From Paralithodes platypus (Eukaryota; Arthropoda; Malacostraca; Decapoda; Lithodidae), in assembly GCA_032716605.1 (NCBI GenBank), contig CM064485.1:29539558-29603557 (forward strand): 64,000 bases of DNA. The letters are read 5' to 3'. The position numbers and the translations under genes were made by a program. Shown here in pieces: positions 19,935 to 31,699 of this stretch (its first letter is position 1; the number at the start of each line of letters is the position of its first letter). The notes under the pieces were generated by a model. It was given only the letters and a program-made list of their open reading frames with translations, had not been told where the DNA came from and did not search any database.

Positions 19935-21008
19935 TCAGGTCCGCCCGCCGGCGTTATCGTCCGGCAGGTGAGGTACAGTGGAGTTTGTGAGTCTTCTCAG
20001 ACGCAAACAAATCCACTTGTGGATGGTGATGCTCCGCCCACGCAAGAGCGACCATTCTACTGATGTGCTTTGCCAGTGAGACAGAGCGCCTGCCCAGACG
20101 TATGCTACGCCTGGGAGATAAGATGCGTGAAATGAATGTCCAGCCTGTTGGCTAGTATAAAAATCTTTTCTGACACGTTTAGCCACTTCCGAGATCTCAT
20201 TGACCCTTGTTTCTGAATACAGTGAACCGCATTCAGATTGTCCATTCTGAAGGCCACCGACTTGCCCCGTAAAGCAGAGCCGTGAGCCTGAAGGACAGAT
20301 AAGGGGACTAGTAAGTCTTTGACATTGATGTGGAAGATTTCTAAATAGGACCAAAACCTTTGACCCTGATGCCCGAGGTTTGACTAAAAGCCCCAACCTA
20401 TCGTTTCCTGACGCATCCATGTTCCACCCATACCGACGGCGGAGGAGAGGTTCATGACATGACTGCGTGCAACATTTCTCTCGTCGCCCAAACCGCTAGT
20501 AAGTTGTGTAATAACGTTGGGATAGGCCATACTATCCCCGCCGGTAATAGTGGGAAAAATTTGTTGCCCTCCCAGATTAAACGTTAGATTTACAACCGGC
20601 CCAACTTCACAGGTAGCTGAACCCAGTTGAGAGAACCGACTAGAGATTCCCAAAGTCTCTGTGTCGTAGTCAGACTGTGGAGAAACATAAACAGTTTTTG
20701 CGAAATCTGTTTCGGGTGTCCACACTCTGACTCAGAGTGAGAGAAGCTGTGTCCTCGACCAGCCCTATCCCCTGAAATACTTGTGGGGGAACAAGGGTTT
20801 GACTTTTACTAAGTTGACCTTGAATCCTAGAGATTTGAGATGGTTTAACGTAACGTAGACATGAATGATGCGTAACTATTCTGTTTCTTGCCACCACCAG
20901 GTAGTCGCCCCGATACCACCATACCCTGATCCCTTGTTCTAACAAGGGCATCAGGGCTTGCGGGGACCTTGCTTGAATGCTTGTGCCAAATTGAAAACAG
21001 TCTTCCAA
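19935..21008 (-). pseudogene. DIRS RT/RNase H remnant, copy 3
   Basis: Only the end of RT is left: QALMPLLEQGIRVWWYRGD, where the catalytic LDD is replaced by RGD. The fingers and most of the palm are missing, because gag-like sequence is joined to this point near 20973. RNase H follows in shifted frames; 19935-20420 in fact reads open in the frame overlapping RNase H. Recognised by collinearity with 4440-5700. Not functional. Confidence 0.75.
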
Positions 21009-22221
21009 ACTGCTGGTGAAATCAAAGTAAGAATTAGAACTGGAGACAGAACTACTTGGCTTGCAATACGGTCAAGAAGTTTCTTCACTAAGAACACCCT
21101 CAGATCCTGCCTTGCTCGAACTGCCTCTAATAAGGCCGTCCGAATATCTCCTAAAGACTTGGCAGGGAAGTCTGGAGAAGCAAGCGCCGGGAAAGTTCAA
21201 TGGCTTTCCTGACTTCCGCGGATTCTATTGCCTGAGAAGAGCGTAAACAGAGACTTTGTTACTGCTGGGAACCATATATAGCCGAAAACAGTTTAAACGC
21301 TTGTCCTCTTAACCTAAACTCGCGGTCTAGGTAAGCTGGGGAAGGCGTGCTAAAGGGAGCTTATAATTCGCACAAATTGATTATTTGGGGGGTGGCAGCC
21401 AAGCAGAGGGGACTCCGCCGGCACCAAAAACCGGAAGAAGAGAACCAAGAATGGCGTTCTGGAGGGATTTGGTGGGAAGAATAAGTCATGGTTATAATAA
21501 CTTGGAATGTCCTTAGTATGAACATCCAAAACATTTCCGTAACATTGCTACCCCTGACTCATCCGGCTCGTATAAAAGAGGCATAGCTCCTGTTTTTTTA
21601 CTGGCGCCTTGTCTAAAGGAGGGGAAGATATGTCTGATATGACTCGCACAGTGGAAGTAGTGAGAGCCGCTGTGCCTGGCACATTGGAAATCGGATCTGA
21701 CACAAGAGGATGGTTAGGTATTTTAGCTAAAGCAAAGGATGTAGCAGAGGTCGCACATTCGTCGACATCGCGGGATCTCTCGTATCAAAAGGAGTTTCCG
21801 GCGTAGGGCCAAAGAACCTAATAAGTGCATTCAAAAGTAGTCCATCAATCTCTTCCGCCGGTACATACCTAGCCGATGACGAACTCCGTGGAGATTCGAC
21901 AGTACCCTGAGAGTCGCCTAGAAGGTGACTGGACTCTTCAACCTCCATCTCTGAGACCAGAGATCGTTGTTCTTCATCCGTTAAGTCTGGCTTATCATGG
22001 GCAGATCCCGCCGAAGCCGGGACCTCCACATGTTGCCATGTTAAAACTGTGATAGGAGATGGTACATCGGCATCCCGGTGGACGTCAGCACTAGTTGAGT
22101 CACAAAGGGATGTGTTCTGTCCTGCCAGGACTGTGAGTATTGCCATACACCTTGGCTGTGGATGTCCCTCGCTTGCGAGCTCGGTATACTCCCTGAATGG
22201 GAGCCCTCGTCCGAGTCCCAT
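20973..22221 (-). pseudogene. DIRS gag-like protein, copy 3 (no insert)
   Basis: 21727-22221 aligns with the end of the N-terminal gag part of copy 1 (DVHRDA) and continues directly into TWQHVEVPASAG, so the 779-bp segment of copies 1 and 2 is absent. Later parts (about 20973-21720) match the gag core in broken frames. It ends abruptly in RT sequence near 20973 through a deletion of about 850 bp. Confidence 0.7.
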
Positions 22222-22249
22222 AAAGGTTTATGATAATTAAAAGCTCCCA

Positions 22250-23808
22250 TAGCTCATTAACACATTGAAAGCAGAGCTGGTGAGCAAAATCATAAAGTAT
22301 ACTAATTAATTTAATTTATATTTAATTGTATTAAAATAAATTACTATAAATAAACCACAATATTATCATAATATAATCATAGAAAATATATATGTTTATT
22401 ATGATTCAGCTATTAAATTATTTCATTAACAAATAAAAATAAGCTTAACGGCGTTGAACATACAGCAATGAGAGGTTCAAGTTGCCGACACGACAGAGAC
22501 TGGGGGAAAACTACCCCGCCCCCGGGAACTACCTGGTCACCTGGTGCAACACCGGTACTCCGCCCTGGAAAGAGAAATTTCCGGGGATTAATGCTCATAG
22601 GGTTACACCCAAAAAAATGGTACAAAATATGTGCCTCAAAACCGCCGGTCAACAAACCGTAGCACTCCACCACTACTTTTCGTTTTCCTTTAGTTTCATA
22701 TTAAAGAGTTCAGCATATCTTTACCTGTCCACAAGATTTAAGCATATCTTCTGAATCCTCATAAAGATGAAGCATATCTTTATTAAAGATGAAGTCTTTC
22801 AAGTATCCCTTTACACTTGAAACACTAGTAAGATTCCGGCATCTTTTTATCCCATAAAAAGTCTAAGCCTATCTTAATCTCTAATCTGGCTTCTCCCAGA
22901 AGCCCTCATAGATCGCCGTCTTGAAGGCCGTGATACCCTATTGTATCAATCAATTGTTTGGCAAAATTATCGCGAATTGCAAATCAGTTAATATAACCAC
23001 CCAAAGGTACAACCGCCGGGTTTTATATGCAATGTCAAACCAATTGTACCTGCCCCAGACCTCTTTGTAAAAAGGTCGCCGGTAGGGAAAGACCTAAACA
23101 AACAAACGGCATTGTTTCAATGGCTTATTAAAGATTTCAGCATATCTTTTACCTGTCCAAAAGAATTAAGCATTAACTTCTTAATCCTTCATAAAGATGA
23201 AGCATATCTTATTAAAGATGAAGTCTTTCAAGTATCCCTTTACACTTGAAAAACACTAGTAAGATTCAGGAATCTTTTTATCCCATAAAAAAGTCTAAGC
23301 CTATCTTAATCTCTAATCCGGCTTCTCCCAGAAGCCCCCAGAGATCGCCGTCTTGAAGGCCGTGATACCCTATTGTATCAATCAATTGTTTGGCAAATTA
23401 TCTCGAATCACAAATCCGTTAATATAACCACCCGAAGGTACAACCGCCGGGTTTTATATGCAATGTCAAACCAATTATACCTGCCCCAGACCTCTTTGTA
23501 AAAAGGTCGCCGGGAGGTAAAGACCAAACAAACAGACAGCATTGTTTCAATGGGCTTTTAAAAGCAGAGAAAACCAAAGTCCAACAGGTGTCAGCCTGAT
23601 CACCTAGAAAACTGTTGTGGAGCCCCCCTCGACAGGAATAACCCAGGAAGCCTGATCCCAGGCTCGACCATAGAAAACGCAGTTTCTTGATGAGCCCGCA
23701 AGCGACCAAACTCGTCGGGGTAAACTGACCTATTTTAGCCATCCTGACTAAAACTCGGTAAACAAAAACGGTGTTCTCGGAGCAACGAGAAAAACGCCGG
23801 AAAGGTAT
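22250..23808 (-). other. DIRS copy 3 leader with 429-bp tandem duplication
   Basis: 22260-22440 is very A+T-rich and replaces most of the N-terminal gag part. 22440-22680 matches the leader around 56060-56280. 22700-23127 and 23128-23560 are two tandem copies (offset 429 bp) of leader sequence. 23577-23808 matches 55335-55620. No gene. Confidence 0.65.
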
Positions 23809-23972
23809 AATAATAATAATAATAAGCATGTTACTTATTTCTTATAAGCGCCAATTTTTCCGAAGAATTTACTAGCGCTCGAAAGAGAAAGAAAAAAGAA
23901 CAAAAATCAATGCATCAAAAGAAGGCTCATATACAACACACATTTAACAATCACTAGCAGTGGCAAAATAGC

Positions 23973-25574
23973 CTAAACTCTATAGCCATCTGTCATGACA
24001 CCTCTCTCAAGATCATAGCTTCTCTCAAAGAGAAAAGTCTTAAGTTGTCTCTTGACGCATTCAACAGAACTCAGTTGTCTCATGGACAGCGGCAACCTGT
24101 TATACAACCTCGGAGCCATGTAGGAGAATGACCTCTCAAAGAAAGAAGACTGCTGGAAAGCCCTTGGTTCATCAAGACGAAAAGGGTCATTGTCATGACG
24201 CACAACTACACCATGGTGTGCCGGTGGGCGCCTGAGCAGCTCCGCAAGGTACCCAGGCTCACCAAATTTGAGAACCTTAAAAGTCACCAAACACAACTTA
24301 AATTCTATTCTTGCTCTTACTGGCAGCCAGTGCAGTTCTATGTGAAGAGATGTAGTAGGAGTTCTAGGTGGAACACCAAAAATTAGTCTTGCGGCCCTGT
24401 TAAGAAACAGACTGAACTTTCTTCAAAATCTAATTTGGAAGACCCACCAACAGGGCATTGCAATAATCAACACGAGAGAAGACCAATGAGTGAACCAACG
24501 TCAGGAGGCAACGTCTGGTTATAAACGGCTTCACCAAATAGAGATTTCTGATGTGCAAGTAACAACTTTTAACTATTTGGTTTACATGCTCTTTGAATTC
24601 TAATCGTAGTTCACATATACACCCAGATTTCGAACAGAGTTGGCCGGTCCGCAGCTGAGATCCACCCACAATTGATGGAGAGGGCACCTACCATATCATC
24701 AGCTCTTCTATTTCCTCGGATGATGAGAATATCAGTTTTACCATCATTTAGTTTAAGTTTCTCGCTCTCATCCACTTCTTGATATCAGACATCAACAATT
24801 CCATCTTACTCCGTATATCAACTATATTTGTGATTCTCACATAAATCTGGGTGTCATCTGCATAAAAGTGAAAGGTGACATTATGTGCACGAAGCAGAAG
24901 AGACAAACTGCTAATATAAATTATAAATAGGATAGGACCCAAAACTGATCCCTGCGGAACACCATGACTGCAGGGTGTCGAGTCCGAGACCCACTTGATT
25001 TACCATCACACTCTGGGATCTACCTGACAAGTACGACCCAAGAAGCAAGAGAGCGGAGTCACGCACAACCACAATCATTAAAGATCACTCAATAACAACT
25101 CGTGATCCACTGTGTCAAAAGCCGCAGAGAGATCAAGCAAGACCAATTAGTGAGGCCACACCATTGCAAATGTTCTCAACTAGATCATTATGTACTCTAA
25201 TCAATGCTGTTTTCAGTTGAATGATGCTGTCGGTAAGCAGACTGAAAAATTGGGATAGTTTCATTCTGCTGAAGTAGTGGTTGTAATTGGTCAAGTGTTG
25301 CACGCTCTAATATCTTTGATATGAAGGACAGATTGGAGACAGGACGATAGTTCAACATGTTCTCAACATCAAGTCCAGGTTTCTTTAGAGTAGGTCGGAG
25401 TAGTGCATGCTTTTCAGAATGTGAGAAGCTACCTTCAGAGAAGCACTTATTAATTATTTTGGAAATAAACTCAACTGTGTGATCATAGACTCTTGGTAGC
25501 TTGGAAACATTTATGGGATCCAACGGGCAAAATGTTTTATTGAGGTTTCTTATGTAGGACGAGATCATGTCCAC
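23973..25574 (-). pseudogene. LINE reverse transcriptase remnant
   Basis: Minus-strand pieces: 25197-25574 with NYRPVSNLSFISKILE and FQSAYR; near 25100-25130 LSAAFDTVDH in an untracked short frame; 24748-24942 with GPILFIIYISSL and the catalytic YADDTQIY; 24430-24687 with a thumb region; 23973-24296 with FSYMAPRLYNRLPLSMR, the typical CR1/L2 C-terminus. Several stops and shifts separate them. Confidence 0.82.
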
Positions 25575-26057
25575 CTCTACTGAGTGAAAGGATGAGAGGA
25601 CATTATTAGGAATGTGTCGGGGTTGGAGTACAACTGAAAGTTCTTCACCAACAGAGCATCATCCAATTCCTGTCTTATGCGAGTTATTTTGCCAGCAAAA
25701 AATGCCACAAAGTTGGCAGCCAAACTCGGCATCAGGTACAGAAGGTCTTAAGCTGACTCTTGTTTTTCCAAGTAAACTGTTTACAATTGAAGCCAACCTC
25801 CTCTGGTCGTTACCAACACGAGGTCAACTTTTCCCTGATAATACACTTTCTTTTCATCTTTGATTTTGTAGACCACAGCTCTTCTGGCTGACAGGTATTG
25901 CAACCATGTAGAGTCTGTTTTATTTTTCCGCCATTCACGTTCAGCTCTTCTACGCGCTCTTCTAAGAAATTTAACTCGAGTGCTATACCAGGGCGAATCA
26001 TCTCGTGACTATGATTTTCTTCTCTACTTTTCTGGACAGTGATGATCGAACACTAAT

Positions 26058-26890
26058 TTAAGGTGCATTTCCATGTACCTCCACCAGCTCATCTGAAGTA
26101 AGGTTGGAAGTATCAATACTTCCCAAGTACTGTTTTACTTCACTGCTAGCCAAATTTAGGTCTTCAATTTTATAATTTCTAAATCTGATTACTTTTTCAT
26201 GTGTGAGTGGCTTAGGGAAATCAAAGCTGAAAGTAATCAAAGCATGATCAGAGGTATTAGGGTCAGCATTCTCAACATCAAACATCCAGAACACCACCAC
26301 AACCCACAGGAGAGAAAACCAAGTCAAGGGTGTGTCCTAAGATATGAGTTGGGTGGGACACATGGTTTACAAAATTGTTCTGATCAGTCAACTCAAGGAA
26401 CTCAGGAGAGAATGGCTTCAGATGAGGGCTGTCAACCCAGTAATTAAAATCTCCACACATCAAAAGTCTTCCAGTTTTAGCAGAAAATTCCTCGAGAAAC
26501 TGCCCAAACTCTTCCATAAAACCCCTATCTGTGCCACGATGGGCAGGCCTATAGACAACTGCCATTCTTAGAAATTTGTTGATGGAGTTTTATTTCCACT
26601 TCCAACAGTTCATAATAAAGAGGGGCTGGGTTATGGCTTATTTGCAAGATATTCACCAGAGATGTGGAGTAGACAACTGCCACTCCACCACCCGGATGAT
26701 CTCCCCTAGTCCTAGGAACGTTTATTATGGAATGGGTTTTAGGCAATGCCGCCTGGATAATATTCAGATCTGACTCGAACAACCAGGTCTCAGTGAGACA
26801 TAATACATCAAGGTTACGTTCATCCAAGATCTCGCAAATATGATCCATTTTGTTACGCAAGGAAATAACATTCAACAGACCCAGTTTCAA
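26058..26890 (-). pseudogene. LINE endonuclease (EEP) remnant
   Basis: 26549-26890 shows LGLLNVISLRNKMDHI, LCLTETWL and GGGVAVVY; 26278-26565 shows MAVVYRPAH, LLMCGDFNYWV and THILGHTLDLVFS; 26058-26327 shows NTSDHALITF with the catalytic Asp-His. Together this is an APE-type LINE endonuclease split by frameshifts. Confidence 0.8.
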
Positions 26891-26969
26891 CCGGCTTCCA
26901 TGTGCATTTTTCAGTTTTTTGAACCTACAAAATCGGTGTTCTCAATAACTTTATTTCTCTGAGCTGTCA

Positions 26970-28232
26970 TTAAAGGACAATTTCTACTTGAGGCGAAAAT
27001 GATGTGGCGGCTCCGTAAACTGATGTGGAGCTCATACAATTTATACATTTGGGGGAAGTCTTGTTGGTGCAGTCTTTTGAGTTATGAGTACCAGCACAGA
27101 AGTTGCATTTTGGATCCTCATTTTTCCGATAACACCTGTCACTGGTATGACCAAAGCCCTGGCAATGGTAACATTGTGTTACCCAGAAGCGATCGTATGC
27201 ACGACATCTCACAAGTCCAACATACACAGAATTGCCATCATCCACAATGGAAGAGCGTATTTCAGGTGACATTTTTACTACCGCAATCTTAGTGTGTGGC
27301 ATCACCTCTTTTGCTAGTGAATAGCAAATTCATAGCTAAGCCATCGTCGACCAGGGACTTTATTCTTGGGTTCTTGTTGAGGATGCTGGGAATGATCTCA
27401 TTATCCTCAGCATCATTAGAAATGCCTACCAGAGTCATTTTTGGCATCATCTTCTTTGGTTCGGAGACACTGAAGGCACTGTCCACCCCCAAATACTGAT
27501 TGATGGCCCTTCCTGCATCTTCTTTGGCTTTCTTGGATGGAAGTCGTACCACCAGTACACCTGACTCAGTTCTAGTTAACTTGTTAACCGGAACCGAAGC
27601 CAAAGCAGTCTCGATTGCCTTTGTATCTGGTGGGCTTACTGGCTCGGAGGATCGGTCTTTTGGCTTCACTACCAGGACCTGATGGTCCCAGACAGTTTTT
27701 TTCTTTCCACCATCTACCACCTCAGTGGTGCGTTTGGTCGGCTCCTTTTTTGGTCTCCGCTGTTTCCCTCACTACCTTTTCCTTGCTCTTCAAAACCTGC
27801 ACTACATTCTTCTCAAACTCTCTTTTCTCTTTTTCTCTCTCTTTCACCTGCTCCTTCATGATTTCTTGCAATGCATCCACCTTAGCATTCCTCACCCTTG
27901 TCCACTCATCTTTCTCCTCACTTATTACTCCCTTTACTTTCTCACTTAAATGGCCCTCATACTCCTTTAGCTGCTCCTTGAGTGCCATGTTCTCTGCCTC
28001 CAGCTCATCTACTTTCCTTATCACTGCATCTAGGTTAGCAATTAATGGCCCATCTGCAGTTGCTACTGAACTGGCTCCACATATTTCTGTCAGGGACTCC
28101 AACTTCACAGCTATATGTGTCCTGCAATTCTCCATAGCTCCCTTCCATCTTAACAGAACCATCATCTGTCTCTTCACTACAGTCAATTGATCCTCCCTTC
28201 ACCACCCTCTGCCAGAAATCCCTCAAACTCAT
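26970..28232 (-). pseudogene. LINE ORF1 (coiled coil, RRM-like region, CCHC knuckles)
   Basis: Chaperone that would coat LINE RNA. From the ATG at 28232 the N-terminus begins MSLRDFWQRVV; a frameshift near 28140 moves to the 27722-28186 frame, which holds a Glu/Lys-rich coiled coil of about 90 residues (IRKVDELEAENMALKEQL onward). 27289-27720 has an RRM-like region (LVVRLPSKKAKEDAGRAI). 26970-27305 has knuckles CYHCQGFGHTSDRC and CNFCAGTHNSKDC plus a further CINC. At least three frame changes make it non-coding as assembled. This ORF1 layout is usual in CR1, jockey and I-related LINEs. Confidence 0.78.
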
Positions 28233-28519
28233 AGTCTCTCTTCATCCCAATAAACTCTGCCTCCGTTTGCCTTGGCCGGCCATTGTTTATATTTATGTAG
28301 CCTACAATTAAAAATATACAAAACACTTAATAAAATTTAGAGTAAAATTAAACTACTACCTGGGATAAACCCAGGTAGCGCCGCCCCCGTTTGTGGCACC
28401 CTATCTTGTAAAAAGAATAAATGGAAAATAAATAGAAATGGGTGTTTGCGAGGTCACCACGAGCAGGTAACCACACTAAACTATACATTACAGGAGGGTA
28501 AAGCATAAAGCAATGAAAT

Positions 28520-30918
28520 AACACAGGAGGCCTGATCCCAGGCTCGACCACAGAAAACGCAGTTTCTTATGAGCCCTCAAGCGACCAAACTCGTCAGGGT
28601 AACTTACCTATTTTGAGCCATCCTGACTAAAACTCGGTAAACAAAAACGGTGTTCTCGGAGCAACGAGAAAAAACGCCGGAAAGGTAACCGCACACCAAA
28701 CGAGACATTTTTAAACACATTTTATACAAAGGGTGTGCGCAAAAATAGGGATACCTGAACAGGAGGGCGTAATGCATAAAGCAAAAACCGGGGCAAAGGT
28801 AGCCATGACAGAGACTGGTGGGAAACTTACTCCAGGTTCTGCATAGACCCGCCGGGACCCAGCTCTGGAAAAAAAGAAAATTTCCAGGAATTAATGCTCA
28901 TAAGGTTAACCCAATCATGTTCGCACACAAGTGTTAAATACTGTAACCCGCCGGGTAACGAGACGTAATACTCAACGACTACAGCTCGCTACGCGGTGGG
29001 GTGTCCTAAGTAAAAGATTTCAGAATATCTTAATTTGTCCAAAAGATTTATGAATACCCTCTGACATAATATATAAAGACCAGCATGGCGTTTATAACTG
29101 ATTAAGTCTTTCCGGTGGTGTTTGTTCCAAGATTCAATTTTGGAGAAAAAAAAAACTAAAAAAGACGGCCGGCCCCCGAATTATCTCGTAGATCAAAAAC
29201 TGGGAAGCCTGACAAAATATACGAGATCTAACTTCTCCCGAAGTATCTTTTTAGATCGCCGTATGTTGAAGGCGGCGATACAAAACGTATCCCTCAATTG
29301 TCTGGTTAACTAACTGAATTGTAAATTCGTTTATTCCCATCCCTCCAAGGAGCACCCGCCGGGTGTGAATATTAGTTTAAAAAAACGTTAACCCCAATTG
29401 TGGCCCTAAAGCGCCGTATGTTGAAGGAGGCGATACACAATGCATCCCTCAATTGTCTGGTCAACTAAACTGAATTTTGAAAATCGGTCATCCCACCCTT
29501 CCAGGTTGCACCCGCCGGGTGATTTAGTTTAAAAGTTAACCCCAATTGTTCCTATCCCCACTTCTTTGTAAAAGATCGCCGGGGAGGAAACACAACAACA
29601 GCATAGTTTTATATTGGCTTTGCAAAACCGAAAAAACTACAAACAAACACGTGTCCGTATGAACACTGTTAGATGGGTACAGCCAACCCCCCGGGAATCA
29701 AAAGGAGCCTGAAACAGGCACCCCAGAGACGCAGTCCCTGGGGAGCCACAGACACCCACTCGCCGGGGAAACCAGCCTGTTTTTAAACCACGCGTGGCCA
29801 AAACTCGGCAACCAGCCGGGGTTATCAAGGTGAAACCGAGAAAAACCCGCCGGAAAAACACCACCCCGTCCAGATACCATCTGAACGCACCACCGGACCG
29901 AGGCGTAGCCAAAACACAACTAACGCCGGGCCCAACATAGTCCGTGGAATTAGCCAATACACAACTAACCCAGGACACATAAATAGTCCGTGGAATTAGC
30001 CAATACACAACTAAACCAGGACACACATGACACAGTAGTACATATTTAGAAAATAAATCAATAACACTTGTATATGTGGTAAAGCTACGAGAGGCTGGCT
30101 AGGCCTAGGCAGACGGATAACATTAACATGGCGGAATATAAACAAAAAGCACTGAATTATATCACAACAGGAACCACCGCCAACACACCACTGTAGCAAA
30201 TACTTCCGGCAAAGGGAAGAACTGACTCGGGACCCAGAAAAACTTCACTAAGTGAAGAAAAATACGCTGGGAACGTCAGCAAAAATACGCTACCTCATCA
30301 GAAAGATAAAAGGAAACAATAACGCGTAATGAAAGCTGCCTACATCACAAAGCTAGCTAACTGTGAAAAAGTTCACCTGTCCACAACAGGACCACGAGGG
30401 TACATCCGAAATAGATGCCCCAAACACACGATCCAAAATACACTGCACTGCGAGCAACCAGCCCAGGACACTCCTGCTACGCATATCCTAACCTTACTAG
30501 ATACATCCCGGAGTAAACAAATGAGAAAAAACTCACTAGGGACGCAGCAAATGCGGAACCAGCGGAGCGTGGAGAGACACGTCCGGGCCGGCTGATCGCA
30601 GAGCAGAGGAGGAAGAATGACGCCTAAATCAGCGTCTGGTCAAAGATCCACACAAGTACATCCACGATATGATGGAAAGCTTATTGGATAGTTATTCTTA
30701 TTTTCTTTTTCTTTTTTATTTTTTACGAAGTATTTTCGTAGTGAGAACCCAATTCATAATGACTGAAGCCATGAGTGAGGTCGCGTGCGCTCATGATGAA
30801 GGCTCCTCAGATTTTAAATGCTCTGCGCGGTAGATGCAAACTACGGCGGATTAGTGTTTGAAGAGGATGCCTTATGTAATAGGCATGTGGGGCAATGATA
30901 GAGGGGCCACTAATAAAT
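28520..30918 (-). other. DIRS copy 3 left terminal repeat and leader
   Basis: Reverse complement of 54254-56330 in diverged form: terminal repeat 30609-30918, two 49-bp leader repeats near 29925-30025, and the start of the gag-like frame (ATG near 28814 leading into a CxTPSCSGIPIF-like peptide) ending in a stop near 28720. 28520-28690 is an extra copy of leader sequence also present at 23640-23808, so the junction with the LINE is rearranged. 28301-28519 is not identified. Confidence 0.7.
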
Positions 30919-31699
30919 ATTCATATTAAGAAACACCCATGCCCTGTCCCAGGTTGAGCCAAGGCCAACAAAGCAGACAGCCATATATCTATGTATGTTC
31001 TTACATCCGAGAGGTAGATGTTAAAAACCACATGTCCAAACTCCTAAGTAATTAAGATACCCACGGGTAGACCAGGCTATAGAACCATATTGCCCCCATA
31101 AGACTTAGACAGCCATGACTACAGGTGTTAGCCGCTATGCTATAACGTACTTCTTACCCCAACCAGAGATTGTATAGATAACCTTGTTACCAGTATCTAT
31201 CCTAGTACCTCGAAACAATAACGCAGTACCCCTACGAACTGCCGCTTTTCTTTGGTCTATATTTCATAGAAAACTCAGTTCCCAGGGACACCTAGACTTC
31301 CAAGAAATCGTGTCCAATAATAAGTCCATAACCCCTCTTATTGACGAGTAATAACATACTGTACCATGTTTTTCCCTACTTTATCCAGTCAAGCACACAC
31401 CTACAGCTAACCTTCTGCCCCACAATCCACAAGATTCTATCTTTTCCAGACTCGTATACCACCCCGTATTTGCATCCCCCGGTAGCAGTTGGCTAACGTA
31501 CTTTCACTGTCCTTTCAAACTCCAAAATCAACTGTAGCCTAATGCCACCCCCACGCCCGGAGACCTTGGGGTCAAATTTCCCTGTAGCCCCCTGAGCTTC
31601 CCCCCCCCCCCCCTCTCATTAAGATACCCGCGCTTCTTGACTCTTGTCCGACCTAGCCCCTCTCTCGTCCCTCGTGAAGATCCTTGATTTTTTCAGTTA
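30919..31699. other. Flank of DIRS copy 3; unassigned
   Basis: 30919-31020 continues the interrupted target repeat, matching 16650-16750. The rest has no gene; a C-run lies at about 31601-31612. Confidence 0.5.

Larger units (their letters stand above)
23809..28300 (-). mobile_element. CR1/L2-group LINE with ORF1, nested in DIRS copy 3
   Basis: Minus-strand LINE with coiled-coil/CCHC ORF1, endonuclease and RT in order and an (ATT)n tail at 23806-23826. Its 5' limit is approximate; the first ATG-containing sequence is near 28280. DIRS leader sequence borders both ends. It is a different family from the LINE at 7421-10772. Confidence 0.82.
17576..30918 (-). mobile_element. DIRS-like retrotransposon, copy 3 (rearranged, with nested LINE)
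   Basis: On the minus strand this contains left terminal repeat (30609-30918), leader, gag-like, RT/RNase H and YR remnants, ICR (17999-18113) and right terminal repeat (17576-17934). Ends are fixed by the unoccupied site at 16631-16660: the left flank stops after GAATATAC and the right flank resumes at ATTCATATT, with no target duplication. The copy is a diverged subfamily relative to copies 1 and 2, lacks the LINE they share, and has its own LINE at about 23809-28300, a tandemly repeated leader and an RT deletion. All reading frames are broken. Confidence 0.8.

Noticed and set aside
29637..30026. 129-codon minus-strand ORF starting MCPGLVV
   Set aside because: Falls in the DIRS leader; the similar frame in copy 2 (55248-55523) soon departs, and it is created by 49-bp leader repeats.
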